NCBI GenBank assembly: GCA_022316685.1
Contig: JAKJHU010000083.1
Location: 806,001 to 870,000 of the forward strand
Reading direction: 5' to 3'
DNA from: Progne subis subis
Taxonomy: Eukaryota; Chordata; Aves; Passeriformes; Hirundinidae
Length of the DNA: 64,000 nucleotides
Positions 26,215 to 38,408 of this stretch are shown piece after piece. Position 1 is the stretch's first letter, and each line of letters begins with the position of its first letter. The notes under the pieces are model-generated. The model searched no databases. It was given only the letters and a program-made list of their open reading frames with translations, and was not told where the DNA came from. A program made the translations under genes and the position numbers.

Positions 26215-26800
26215 TGTTTAATTAGGTCCATGATATAGATTGGCGCTAATTAAAGTGTCAAAAGGGCAGGATTAGTTGCTTATTTTATCTCTTTGAATTA
26301 AAAACCATTAAAAATCAATTTGAGGGCATGTTGAAGGAGGCTTGTTATTAGAGTAAATTAACATAATGGCATTTAAGCCTTTGTCTTCTAAGGGTTGGTT
26401 AATGTTTAAAAAGAAAGCCAAATTCTACGCCTAAAATAAACCCCTCAGTTGGTATGCTAGGAATTTAAATAAATCTGTACATATTTAGTTAGATGACATA
26501 GAATAACTACTTTGTCACCTTTGGTGTTGCTGATACAGCTCAGCTATTTTCTGGAAGAGTAACTTTTCCAGACTTAAAGCCGATTCCTTGTTTCAGTTTT
26601 AAGTTACCAGCTTGCCAAAGGACAGGACAGATCCGGGACCATCCTCTCAGAACCAAAGCTGTATTAGAGTTCTTAATCTGGTATTAGGTCGCCTAATTCC
26701 CACTACTTAAGGTAGCATTTTGTTTATCAACTTTATAGTCTTAACTCCTTTAATTAGCAATTATGAAGTAAATCTTACACAATACATAAAGGTGCTGTGG
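26215..26800. promoter_or_regulatory. AT-rich, TAAT-dense block, candidate conserved noncoding element
   Basis: A roughly 600-bp stretch with many homeodomain-type cores: TTTAATTAGG, CGCTAATTAAAG, AGGATTAGTTG, AAATTAACATAATGG, CCTTTAATTAGCAATTATG. It lacks simple repeats and transposon hallmarks and borders the CpG-rich patch. The look resembles vertebrate developmental noncoding elements; conservation cannot be judged from one sequence. Confidence 0.3.
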
Positions 26801-29800
26801 TTTTGCAGAGAATATCATGAATCAAACTATCCGGTGAGAAGAACAATGAAGAGTAAGAAAGGAAGGATTAGCCTATCTTTATGTAATATCTGAAACAGCT
26901 TTTAATGTTGAGCTGATGATAGACCACGAGGCTTGTGCAGGGGCAGTGGTTTATTTATTTTAATCCCAGTTCTGTTTGTGATTACAGAGAGGAGGGATGG
27001 TGCTGCTTTGAGACAGTTGCTGCATCCCATGACTGGGGCACGGTGAGCCAGCCCAGGGCACATCTGAGCTCGCAGATGGAATGAGGAGCTGAGTTCAGTA
27101 TTTGCAGTTGTGTTAGGAGCACAAGAAATAGGCTTCAAAATATATCTACAGAAAAGGAATGATGTCTTCGTCCTTTTGATAAGTTTCCTTCTGGATTATG
27201 TAATAATTTAGAATTTTTTTATTTGTATCCTGTATGTTTTTCCTCTGGAGACAAGAGTCAGAGAGCAAATTTATTCATTTTATTTGATGCTGTTCCTTGA
27301 ATATTTATTGGTGGTGAGAACCCACTGGTTCAGCCTGTGGTAGCTCACTGTCAGCAGACTCAGTCCTGCTCTGGGATTGATGGTGGTCAATAGTTGCTGT
27401 TTTCAAATCCATGCCCACGTTGCTTGTGTGACTTGGGTGCTAAATGGTGCGTAGACTGAGAAGGCAAAGAAGATGGTTCCTGTTGTAATAAGTTAATAAA
27501 TATTGTTAAAAGACTGGGTTTTACTTTGCTCTCTGTGGGCTTTTTTAGCTTGTCAAATGGAATTTTTATTTTAGATACTAAAAAAATGAGTAGCTACCAA
27601 GAAAGGATGTGGGAGTTGACTATGCAGAGGACTTAGCAACGCAGGAATGTAGCAAAACGCCACATCTGCTTCAAAAATAGGAAGAAACAGTCAAAAATGG
27701 ATGTGGAAATTTGCAGCAAATGAATAATTTTCATTATCTCTGACTTGTATGATAGAGTTTTGATGTTGGGAAAGTAAGACAGAACGTTCAAACAGGTTGA
27801 AACTGATGTATTGATTCAAAATCTTCCTAATTTATGATTTGGCAAAGCAATATTTGTTCCTTTGTGTTGTGAAGTTCAGTTCCTTGAACCTTCCAGCTGC
27901 TGCAGTGTCTGCATCTTGGAGTTTATTGAGTGCCCTGTCCTGGGTGCCAAAAGGAGAAATTGCAATTGTCCCACACTGTTCCACACCCATGAATCAAGAG
28001 CTCCCTGACCTGCTGAGGCAGCAGTCTCCTTAACCTTGCTAAATGTCAGAGAAAGAAGTATGAAATCCTATCTGTGTCATTTTGCAGAGAAGGTCAAACA
28101 AATTGTAGGCCAGTTGGGAAATTTAAAAAAAAAAAAGGAAACTCTTTCTTACAGCTCAGTTTGAGGAGCTGCAGCACGATGGCTTTGAGAGAGAAGTGTC
28201 TGCTTTGATTTTTCACTTGCAGCCTCATGGAACTGTTGGGTGCTTGATTTTCTCTGAAATGTGGAGGTGTCCAGTGCCAGTCCAGGGGACTCTGCTGGTC
28301 ACACACAACTGCAAACTCAGTGGTCACCAGCAGGAACCTGAGATTTGTTCTTTCAGGCTAAAGGGCGTTTGTGATGGATGTGGGGTTAAATGTGAAAAAC
28401 ATGTGCATTGGCATATGGGAGAGGGATTTTCATTTATCTTCCAGATGCTTTGTGTAGATGGAAGAGTGAAAAATGCTTCCTCAACTAATACGTGCCTGTG
28501 GCGGGATGGTGTCTTTATGAAAATTTAACAGGAGAAATATACCGAGAACATTTCTAAGAGTAGGATTAAAAGAAACTGAAAAACCCTATAGGAAAACTAA
28601 CCTGGAATTGGTGTAAATAAAGATCAGGTGTTAGTAACAGCATCACTGAGATACTATTTTTTTTTCCCAGCCTAATCAAACATTTAAGTAGAAAGTACCT
28701 CTGATTTTATTTTTTTTTCCCTTGTGACATGTAGGTAAGTGTTAAACTGAGATACCTGGAACTAAATCTAGTGAGAATAAGTAAAAGAAATGGGCTCCAG
28801 ATTTGAAGGGCTGTGCCTGGCACGGCTCTTCCTGCTGCAGATCCCTCTTGCAGCTTGATCCCAGCTGGAGGCTGTGTCTGCCCTTGGGCAACACCCACGG
28901 GGCAGCATCTCTGCAGTGGCAAACCCCAACTGCTTGAAGTAACGCTTCATTTGAGTGATGGGCTCTGAGTGTGTGTGAGATCCAGGCTCTCTTTGTTTGA
29001 TTTGATGCCTGTGCCAGCATTATTCCTGCGTCGTGCCTCTAAAGAGCCATAGATCATTGTTGCAAGTGTGCTTCGTAGGAGACGAAGCGGTTTGTGTTTT
29101 ATGTTCCACTGAAAACTGGCAGCAGGGTCAGACAATTTTACCAGGAGAGGTAAATTATATGCTTTCACAGCTCAGGGAGAGAGATCACACCACGTACATT
29201 TTTGTGGTTAATGTCCACTTTGGGGATAAAATTAATTTTTCATGCGTGTTTTGAGGAAGCAGAGTTGAAATTCTTAGCATTTTAATGTCATTGGGGGATT
29301 GTCTCGGCCTCTAGCTATGTTAAATGGGACTAATCATTTCAGCTAATCAGTGTCTAACAACTTCTGAAAAATGGAAACTAGTTTAGGAGTGATGTAAAGA
29401 GAAGTTTTCCACATTAGTGGAATGCTGGGCAAATGCTAATGAACTTTGTGCAGTTTCCACTTGTGTTTGGAGGAGGGTCTCCTAAGGTCAGCACAGAAAG
29501 TTAATAGTAATGAGTCCCACGCTGAACCAAACTGGGAAAGCCTGTGTATGTTTCTAAATTTCAAAGCAGGGCTTTCAGATGTCATGTGAAACATGAGTCA
29601 CTGAGTTTGTTTAAAATTTTTTTATATTAGATTTTTGTTTGAGCAGTGTTACGGGAGACAACTTTGCAGCTGAAAGTAACTCCAGAAATAGTGAGGGAAG
29701 CTGTGGAACTTCAGGCTGATATTTGGTGAGGCTTCTAAGGATAGTTTTTACCCACTTGAGACAACACTGGCATCAAGAAGCCTTTAGATCTCCACATGGC

Positions 29801-31195
29801 TTCATCATGGGTAAAACTTTAAAAAAAGACTGGCTTTTATTTTCATCAATAGTTTGCTGCCTTTTTTTTTTTTTCCCCCAGAGTTATTTCATAAATCTCT
29901 TGCTGCTGGGCCAGATCCTACCTCAATGTGTCATGTGAATCCATTCTTTTAATTTTTCCTCCAAAGGAACCTTTGATCTTTGTTACTCTTGGGACTGATC
30001 TGTGATTAAAAATCTTCTTCAAAAAGAAATACTTGACAAGAGGACCAAGAGCTTCAGGAAGAAAAGGTGGAAGAGAGACCATGTGCTTTGTAGTTTGGCT
30101 GCTCCCCCTTTGGAAGCTGTGGCTCTCCTAATCCAGCTCAAACTTTGGGTAGGGCCTTTCTAGTTAGACTGGAGAAATAAACCCAGCAAAACTTGCCAAG
30201 GGTTGCTCAAAACTCAGTTCCAGAGCTACTTTATTCTTGTGAGCTGCTCATTCACAGCTTCTGTGTGTGTGACGCTCCTGAGGTTGCTCTTTCTGCGAGT
30301 TTCATTTGAATTTGGTCTTTTTAAATGCGCCTTTTGGCATGAAGGGAGCATATTGTCTGTGAAACCCGCTGCTTTACTTCATCTGCACATAATCATTGGA
30401 TAAATCGTTAGTTGTTTGTTTACATCCTGGGAGAAAATGGTTCTAATGGTTCTAATCAAACCACCAGGCCACTTAGCACAAGCAGGAACCTTGCAGGGCG
30501 TAGGGTTCTGGTGTTAACCTTTGAGCTCCAAGACGCTTTCATACAATAAAACCTCGTCTTCAGCATCCCTCAGTGCCCGTTAGTGCTCAAAATGAGGTTT
30601 TAGCAAGGATTGAGAGGGCTCTGTGGTTGGGGGCCGTGTTTTCTTTCTTAATTGGGTAATTCAAAGTGAGATGGTAAATAGCTTGGAAAGGATTTTTTGT
30701 ATGATCCGTCAGCCTGAGTAATGTGCATGTACCTGGATGCCCACACGTAATCCAAGGTGCCTTTTAATGCTCTTGCTCCAGGCTTTTCAATCGTGGGAAT
30801 TTCATTCAACCCCAAAATCAGTGGCTGTTCCTTTTTCTCTGTGTAATTTAAGCAGTAGTGTTGTGCCTTAGCCATAATCCTCCACTGCTGGACTGTCCTC
30901 AGGACTTTGGGCATTGTTTTATCCCTGATGAATCTATTTCGTGTTACACACGTTTTCCTGAGTTACTTTTGAGTAAAAGAAATGTGGTGTTTTTCACTTT
31001 GGCAGCTTACCTGGAGTGTTGTGTTTTTTGGCAGCACTTCCATCAGCCTTACAGCAGCCAGTGCAGTAACATGAATGTGCTCCAAGTCAATCAGCTCTGA
31101 AATGAACTCCTTTGGTGGATAAAATCAAATATAACCAGCTTTCTCTTAAGTGGAACATAGGGATGCGTTAATACTTGGAGTTTTTTTTGGCACAG

Positions 31196-31322
31196 GGTTC
31201 CAGATTTCGTGAGGGAGAAGCGCTTTGGGAACTGGCTGAAGGACGCCCGAGACTGGGCCATCTCTCGGAACCGCTACTGGGGTACCCCCATCCCTCTGTG
31301 GGTCAGCGAGGATTTGGAAGAG
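31196..31322 (+). CDS. IARS1: IARS1 exon (window exon 9): catalytic core
   Basis: 127 bp: one base completing Trp plus 42 codons. It reads [20 protein letters not shown] and then [22 protein letters not shown]. The [23 protein letters not shown] segment is a signature of the IleRS catalytic core after the CP1 insertion. The donor is GAG|GTGAGT, phase 0. Confidence 0.97.
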
Positions 31323-33189
31323 GTGAGTGAGGAAAATGAAAGGTTCCAGCTGGCAAAACCCCTGTCTGAGCATGTTGTTTGCTTATTTTGATGTGTCTTT
31401 GGCTGCTGCAGCCTGCAGTCCCATTTGTTTTAACAGCATATCTGTATAGCCCATCTTTGGGTGGATAATAATAGGTGATAGATCTGTGCACATTTTTGGG
31501 TGCGTTCGTGTGCCTGTACAGGTTTTCTTTGCTTTTACTTGAGAACTTGCAGGCATTTTTTTCTTGGTTTTTACATTTAAATTAATCTTGTCTTTCCCAG
31601 AAGTATTTGCAGTGATGGCAAATCTAAAGGAAATAATAAATGCAGTGAGAAAATGGCAAGGAGGAGATTTTGTTGTTGTTGTAAAAAGACTCCTTTAAGT
31701 CTGCTTTTGAGATTCTGGTGGTTGGTTACTTCAAGCCAAATGAGTTGCTGAAGGCATAAAAACAAGTCCACCACAGCAGAGCAGTGAAGATACACATTTG
31801 TAGCGCCACAAATGTGAATATAGCAGACTGTAGAAAGAGCAATCTAGTGGAATGATGAAAATGTGTAGTGGGAATGTTACAAATGGGTTTTGTCAAGTTG
31901 TAAGGTACCCTGCATTGGTAGCATAATGCAGAGGGCACGAGTGAACACTTGACAGAATTTTGATGGTTTTAAAACTCTTCCTGAAGGTAAAGTGGGTTTG
32001 GGGTGTTTTTTTGTTTAATGTTTTTCTCCTTTTTTTTTTTTTGCATTGGGTTAGTTTCATTAGACAAGCATGATGAGCCTTCCTCATGCTGGAAGTAGGA
32101 AATGATGATCAATGTCAGGATGTCCAGGGAAGGTAAATACTGATGGCAGCATCCCAAGCCTTTATTTTTATCTCTTTTGATTTGGAAAAGCTTTACTCTT
32201 CATTTTAGACCTGAAAGACCTCGAGTAGGAAAACATCTGCTAGAGAAGTATTTTATGATCTTAAACTTGCCATTGCTTAGATGTGCACCATAAAGCATTT
32301 TTTATTTCCTCTTCACTGGAAATCTTGGTAGGCAGGGAGATACTTGGAGAGGGAGGGTGCTACTCCTGCAATTAGGATTTAAGTATCTAAGAAAGCCTTG
32401 GCATTTGAGTTCTGTTTGTGCTGAGTGTTTTTAAATTACTTGCAAACCAAGTGCTTCTGTCTCTCATGTAACAGTTAAAGTTGAGTTTGAAGACTGGCAA
32501 TTCATACACACTTTTTTCACTTTCCTCCAACATTTCTAAGTCCCTTGTTTGATATAACATTTTTTTTTTTGGGTAATAAAAAGGCTTTCAGTGTCGTGCC
32601 TGGGTATTTCATTCTACAACTGAAAAAGATTGTGTAAAGGCTTCATTACTTCCACTCCTTGACTCTAATAATATTTCACTTTCTGTCCAGTCTTCCCATA
32701 TCTGTATTCCTGTGTGTACTGATTTTTTTGCTTTTCTAGGTTTGATTTGTTGGTTTTTAATAACAAAATGATGTCTAACTTGGAAGATTGACCTTTCCTT
32801 TGAAACGAGCTGCAAATATTCCTCAGGGCTCAGTGTTCTGAATAATGATGGAAATACCAACACGTCTATTATTTCTGTCCATAGTTGGTACACATTTATT
32901 TGCTCCAGAGCCTGAATATTGTGCTTTAATAGCTGAGTACAGCTTCTGAACCGAGCTAAATTTCAAGTTAGGATATTTTTTTTTTAAATACTCACTCTTT
33001 TTGTGTGTGTGAGATACGGCTTGAAAAACAAATGGCGCTGGAACTGATGTGGAACTTAAAGCCTAGGTGACATCTGCTCTCCCAGTGATGCTATTCCCTC
33101 AGAATTCCCTGACTCCAGTGTTCCTGCAGCCTGCTGCCATGTGGGATTGCACAGCAGCCTCTTCATGTCTTGCTCTCAGAAGAGCACTT

Positions 33190-33510
33190 TGTTGCACGCA
33201 ATTATGCTTTGCATGTTAAATCCTGGAGAAGTAATAACAATTCCTTACTTAATATACAGCAAGGCGAATTAATTGGTATTAAAGTGAATTTTATTACAGA
33301 TCAATAACTGGTTTTGCACGGTTTTATTTTGGTTTTCTTTTAGCGTAATTATCAGGTAGAGACACATAATGGGAGTTAAATTTTGAAGCTGGTGTTTATT
33401 GCCACGTTTTTTGCAGACAGTTTATCATTTTAAGCTTTCAAATTCCAGCGATTTCCTCGGTGGAGGAACACATCTCATTTGGATTAGATAATAAAATTTT
33501 TTAATAAAAC
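33190..33510. promoter_or_regulatory. AT-rich block with octamer-like and homeodomain-like motifs
   Basis: Begins CGCAATTATGCTTTGCATGT (octamer-like ATGCAAAG on the reverse strand) and continues with AATTAATTGGTATTAAAG, CGTAATTATC and TGGATTAGATAATAAAA. Low in simple repeats. Offered only as a candidate conserved element. Confidence 0.25.
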
Positions 33511-34734
33511 ACCCAAGTTGGTAAAGCAGATATGGGCTCATTTTACAGGACTTGCATACCAATGACAGTGTTCACTGTTCAGCGATGTTGTGGAAGTGCC
33601 CTGATGGTTTCCTGGCTTGTCACTCGTGGGAACCCTGCCCTGGGCTGGGTGTCCTCAGCCTTGCCCAGCACGGTGGGATGGCTCTGGCTCTGGCTCTGGC
33701 TCTGCTCTCCTGAGGGGGAGGGAACTCTCCAGGTGCATTTCTGGGCTGCATTAAGGCCACGCCTGGCCGACTGTAGCAGCCATTTCTTCTCCTATTTAAT
33801 ATTCCTGAGGTGCTTTCTGGGGGTCCCAGACCATCTTGCTGACACGCTGTGTGGGCTCCTTCCTTTCTGTGGGCACTCCTTCCTCAGGTTTGGTACTGAA
33901 CAGAGTTGAAATGGCAAAGCCACAAAACCAAACATTTTTATTTAGCAGGGACTGCAGGGCTGTGCCACAGGAACATTGAGATCCATGAATGCTGCTGGAT
34001 TGACATGGACATCCTGTTGACGTGGAGAATCCTGGATCTAATGTTGATTTATTTTGTCAGCGGGGGTTAACCTTGACCTCTGGTTTCACTTTAGGTCTTG
34101 GAGATGCTGACACAGCCTGTCTGTTGCAGTCTTTGCTGCTGTGAAATGTTGGTGCAGCTGGTTTTGTAGCTGATGTGAACGCTAAAATGGAGGAGGAGGC
34201 TCCTGAAGGGATGTGTCCAGAGCAGGAGCTTTAATTGGAGAGCGTCAGCGTGTGTGTGCTCCTTGCAGGAAGAGTGGGTGCGGCCTAATGAGGCCTGGAA
34301 TTTGGTTAGCATCTGTTTGCTGCATTCTCCTCTGGCCTTCCAGTATCTAATGAGCTTCCCGTGGTGTTGGAGTCCAGGGCATTCCTTTGGCTGCCCTGGA
34401 GGGTCAGAGACCTGGGCAAGGGGGTCTGGGACCACAGCCCAGAGCTCAGAGAGACACTGGATTGGATTTCAGTCCATGGGAGAGGCTTCTTGCACTGCAG
34501 GAAGCATTGCAGGCCACAAGAGTGTGAAAGATTGTAGTTTAGTATATCACAGGGTGAGAAAAACAGTGCTTTTGGATTTCTTGTATTGAAGTGAATGGGG
34601 ACAAGATGGAGAATTTGGGGCGTTGTCTCCTTCTTCTTCTTTCTTCTTCCCTCACTCCATTTCTGCAGTGACGTTAGCACAAAGTAGTTTGTGAGGATTG
34701 GATCAAAGTAAAGATGACCTTTTTAGTAATAGTG

Positions 34735-35110
34735 ATAGACACTGGTAATAAATAGTAAATATCGAATACATAGCAATTAGTATAAAAGATAAGGACAGCC
34801 CTGGGACGGGGGGAGTCACCAGATGTCCGAGCCGCGGCAAACATCTTCTGGACACTGAGAAAATTGTAAGATAAGAACTATAAACACGAAGCATGCAACC
34901 TTGAAGACTCCGTCTTTTCCTGCGTTTGGCTCAGAGCTTTGCAGAGGGCAAAAAAGACTCTAAAACCACCTGAATGCGGGGAATTTAAGCTCCTGCAAGG
35001 AGCCCCCCAACAACTGCCATGTCTGAGTGGGCAGAAACAACTGGCGTCCCTGAGTGGACAGCACCTTGGGACAGAGGAGCTCCTTCCTTCTGCCTTGGAC
35101 AGAAGCAGGC
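34735..35110. mobile_element. Possible old interspersed repeat (LTR-like), unidentified
   Basis: A block whose composition differs from its flanks: GTATAAAAGATAAGGACAGC resembles a TATA-type core, followed by CCTGGGACGGGGGGAGTCAC and, later, an imperfect internal repeat (GTCTGAGTGGGCAG and TCCCTGAGTGGACAG). No clear TG...CA ends, target duplication or viral coding sequence was found. It may be a solo LTR fragment or simply unique DNA. Confidence 0.25.
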
Positions 35111-36745
35111 TTATTCAGTGGGGGAGATCTGTGTTCCTCTGGGGGTTGGGGGATTTTTCACGTGAACTTGGGTTTATTTCTTCCATCAGTGATTTCTGGG
35201 TGCAGTTTTGCATCAATATTCAGAATTTTGCTTCAGCGTTGAAGTACTTGTTCAAAAAGCACCAAATAATGAGCACCTTTCCTCCCAGGGCTTAGTGTGC
35301 AAGTATATTCAAATACAAAGGTTACAGAAGGTGAAGTAATTGGTGTATCCAAGGGCATTTTTTTACCCATCTCTCTATTAATACCTTTTCTTCCTCCAGC
35401 AGTGCTGAAGTAAGCACCTGCTGCTGCTCACTTTAGCCTGTGTGCTTACTTATGGGGCCACATGAATGAAGAACACATCTGGGTTAAAAATAGTTTGTTG
35501 ATTGTGATGTATTTTTACCTGGGATCAATCCCCTGGTGTAGTTTGAGTGCATTCTGCAGGCTGTTGTACCTGGCTGGTGGAATCATTGTCCTGCCTGGCT
35601 CCCTACAGAAAAAAAAAACCCAAAAGACAGATAAGCAATGAGAACATTACATTTCCAAAGTACTTTAACAATGGAAGATGGTGATTAGTAATGCAGGTCA
35701 ACACCTCAATGAGACTGGGGAAATCATGTCTTAAAACCCAAATCAGACTGACCTGCTGTATTTTCTGTAATTCATGAGTTTTTTGGAATTAAATCCACCA
35801 AAACCTTTCAGTTAGTCACAATTTCCACGTGTATACATATACATATGTTTAAGACTAGCTATAGGAATTGAGCAGTGCTCTGATTTTTTTGTATCTTAAG
35901 AGCAATGTGCAAAGTTATTTAACGTGAAAAACGTCTGGCCTATTTACAGCTTCTTCATGGTGCTACATTTACCTCCTTCCCTGTCAGAACTGCCGACCCC
36001 TGGGGTTTTTCTGGGGCAGTTGTAAATGGGAAGGATGGCATGTGGGACAGCACCTCCAAAATCCAGGCTTGTACTGCAGCCTGTGCCTCGTGAGTCCTGC
36101 CAGGTGAGAGAGGTCACAGCCCTCTGCGAGGCTCAGTTGGAGTAAAACCTAAAGCAAAGAAAGCTTTGCTTTTCTGCTTTCTCATACGGTTTTTCAGAAT
36201 GATTTTTTTCATGATGTCAGTGCAAGTCTGGTGTGGAAATCTGCATTTTTCTTAATAGTGTGTTGATGCAACGAAACCAAGAAAAGTTTTTCTTAGCAAC
36301 CCCTTTAGTAGCTTTGACACTTTCTTCACTTGAAATAAAAAGCTTTTAACATGTACAGTTTAGTCTACCTGGGATGGAACACTTAGGGATAATGAGCAGC
36401 TTATTTTAGGGGAGGAGCCTGGGATCTGAAACTCCTATTTGTGTAAAAGTCAGTCATTGAATTTTCAGAGGTTGTGTCTGGTTTGGAGAAGCCCCCTCCC
36501 CCCAAATCCCACATTTTTTGATAACCGCTGCTTCCAAGTCTCCAGTTCTTGTAACATGAATTGTATTAAATCAAGGCAGTGGTCTCTAACATCATTTGAG
36601 AAAAGAAAGGCCTGTACAAATTTTCTATTGTTTTTTCAGCTCTGTCAACAACTACAAGAGATATTGCAAGTCTCTTGTCTGATATGAAAAAAAAATAGCT
36701 GCTGTGTGCAAATAACTGGCTGAGATTCTTGAATTTCTCCTCCAG

Positions 36746-36819
36746 GTGGTTTGTGTTGGTTCGATGGCAGAACTGGAGGAGCTGTCTGGAGTGAAAGTCA
36801 CGGATCTCCATCGAGAAAG
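36746..36819 (+). CDS. IARS1: IARS1 exon (window exon 10)
   Basis: 74 bp: 24 codons plus AG. It reads VVCVGSMAELEELSGVKVTD and then LHRE, the conserved helix and turn between the two halves of the catalytic core. The donor is AAG|GTGGGT. The split codon AG + C (38493) gives Ser. Confidence 0.96.
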
Positions 36820-37049
36820 GTGGGTCACATACTCTCCAGTGGGTATCAGAAATAGGTTAGCAGACATAAACAAACCTTGGGGGTTTTATGCCCAAATCCT
36901 GGGAAACAGATTTAGGGAAAAGTTGTAACAGGACTTGTGATTAACACGTATCTGCTGAAAAACACTTGTTGAACACTGTTGATCTAAAAATTGCAGAGAT
37001 TGTCAAAGGAAATGCTTTGAAGGACTTTTTTGAAGAGTCATTAAAATGT

Positions 37050-38408
37050 GCTCGGCGCTGGTGAGGCCACACCTCAAGTGCTGTGTCCAGCTCTGTCCCT
37101 CAGTTCAGGATGGACACTGAGTGCTGTGTCCAGCTCTGTCCCCTCAGTTCAGGATGGACATTGAGTGCTGTGTCCAGCTCTGTCCCCTCAGTTCAGGATG
37201 GACATTGAGTGCTGTGTCCAGCTCTGTCCCCTCAGTTCAGGATGGACACTGAGTGCTGTGTCCAGCTCTGTCCCCTCAGTTCAGGATGGACACTGAGTGC
37301 TGTGTCCAGCTCTGTCCCCTCAGTTCAGGATGGACACTGAGTGCTGTGTCCAGCTCTGTCCCTCAGTTCAGGATGGACACTGAGTGCTGTGTCCAGCTCT
37401 GTCCCCTCAGTTCAGGATGGACACTGAGTGCTGTGTCCAGCTCTGTCCCTCAGTTCAGGATGGACATTGAGTGCTGTGTCCAGCTCTGTCCCCTCAGTTC
37501 AGGATGGACACTGAGTGCTGTGTCCAGCTCTGTCCCTCAGTTCAGGATGGACACTGAGTGCTGTGTCCAGCTCTGTCCCTCAGTTCAGGATGGACACTGA
37601 GTGCTGTGTCCAGCTCTGTCCCCTCAGTTCAGGATGGACATTGAGTGCTGTGTCCAGCTCTGTCCCCTCAGTTCAGGATGGACATTGAGTGCTGTGTCCA
37701 GCTCTGTCCCTCAGTTCAGGATGGACACTGAGTGCTGTGTCCAGCTCTGTCCCTCAGTTCAGGATGGACACTGAGTGCTGTGTCCAGCTCTGTCCCCTCA
37801 GTTCAGGATGGACACTGAGTGCTGTGTCCAGCTCTGTCCCCTCAGTTCAGGATGGACACTGAGTGCTGTGTCCAGCTCTGTCCCTCAGTTCAGGATGGAC
37901 ACTGAGTGCTGTGTCCAGCTCTGTCCCTCAGTTCAGGATGGACACTGAGTGCTGTGTCCAGCTCTGTCCCTCAGTTCAGGAATTACATTGAGACACTTGA
38001 GCACATCCAGAGGAGGCAATGAGGCTGGTGAGGGGCTGGGAGCACAAACCCTGTGAGGAGCAGCTGAGGGAGCTGGGGTTGTTCAGCCTGGAGAAAAGGA
38101 GACTCAGAGGTGACCTGATCACTCTCTACAACTTCCTGAAAGGTGGCTGTGCTCAGGTGGGGTTGGTCTCTTTCTCCAGACAGAATGAGAGGACACAGCC
38201 TTAAGCTGTGCCAACGGAAATATAGGTTGGACATCAGGAGAAAGGTTTTTTTGTGGAAAGATTGATGAAGTACTGGAATGATCTGCCTGGAGAGGTGGTG
38301 GAGTCACCAACCCTGGATGTGGCCATGGTTAAGTTGAGGTGTTAGGGCTGGCTTGGACTCTGTGATGTCGAAGGTCTCTTCCAACCTTGTGATTCTGTGA
38401 CCCTGTGA
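37050..38408 (+). mobile_element. CR1 LINE, 5'-truncated, sense orientation, interrupted by tandem expansion
   Basis: The left part (CTGGTGAGGCCACACCTCAAGTGC...) and the right part (from about 37980: GAGCACATCCAGAGGAGGCAATGAGGCTGGTGAGGGGCTGG..., ACAACTTCCTGAAAGG, GGTGGTGGAGTCACC, GGTCTCTTCCAACCTTGTG, then GATTCTGTGACCCTGTGA) follow the 3' end of CR1, the non-LTR retrotransposon typical of birds and other sauropsids. It is 5'-truncated, as most CR1 copies are, and ends in the octamer-like terminal repeats. No coding capacity remains. The segment between the two parts is a minisatellite. Confidence 0.93.
37075..37980 (+). repeat. Minisatellite, 21 copies of a 43/44-bp unit derived from CR1
   Basis: Unit: GCTGTGTCCAGCTCTGTCCC continuing (C)TCAGTTCAGGATGGACACTG and AGT. 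Copies are 44 bp when the C run has four C and 43 bp when it has three. Counting CAGTTCAGG from 37101 to 37972 gives 21 copies, and the 20 spacings sum to 871 bp (eleven of 44, nine of 43). Variation is almost limited to the C-run length and to GACATT (copies 2, 3, 9, 13, 14) versus GACACT. The last copy breaks into ordinary CR1 sequence at GAATTACATTGAG. Such low divergence implies recent or homogenised expansion. Confidence 0.97.

Larger units (their letters stand above)
20908..31195 (+). other. IARS1: IARS1 intron, 10288 bp (longest in window)
   Basis: GTAAAG donor; acceptor GGCACAG. No coding exon is seen inside. It holds an inverted repeat (23921-23954), a CpG-rich patch with an X-box-like motif (about 25825-25970), an AT-rich, TAAT-rich block (about 26215-26800) and an A12 run (28124-28135). 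The rest shows nothing I can name. Its size and composition make it the best place here for intronic regulatory DNA. Confidence 0.87.
31323..36745 (+). other. IARS1: IARS1 intron, 5423 bp
   Basis: GTGAGT donor; acceptor TCTCCTCCAG. Includes a candidate noncoding element (33190-33510), a short GGCTCT hexamer repeat (33680-33704) and a possible old interspersed repeat (about 34735-35110). Otherwise unremarkable. Confidence 0.85.

Noticed and set aside
32069..32144. Possible C/D-box snoRNA (ATGATGA ... CTGA about 70 nt apart)
   Set aside because: The flanks do not form a convincing terminal stem and the C and D boxes are short enough to occur by chance; no internal C'/D' pair stands out.
33680..33704. 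GGCTCT hexamer repeat
   Set aside because: Only about four copies; too short to call a meaningful array.
37253..37600. 115-residue open frame of repeated cysteine- and serine-rich units
   Set aside because: It is a translation of the CR1-derived minisatellite. The frame stays open only because 43- and 44-bp units rotate the reading frame.
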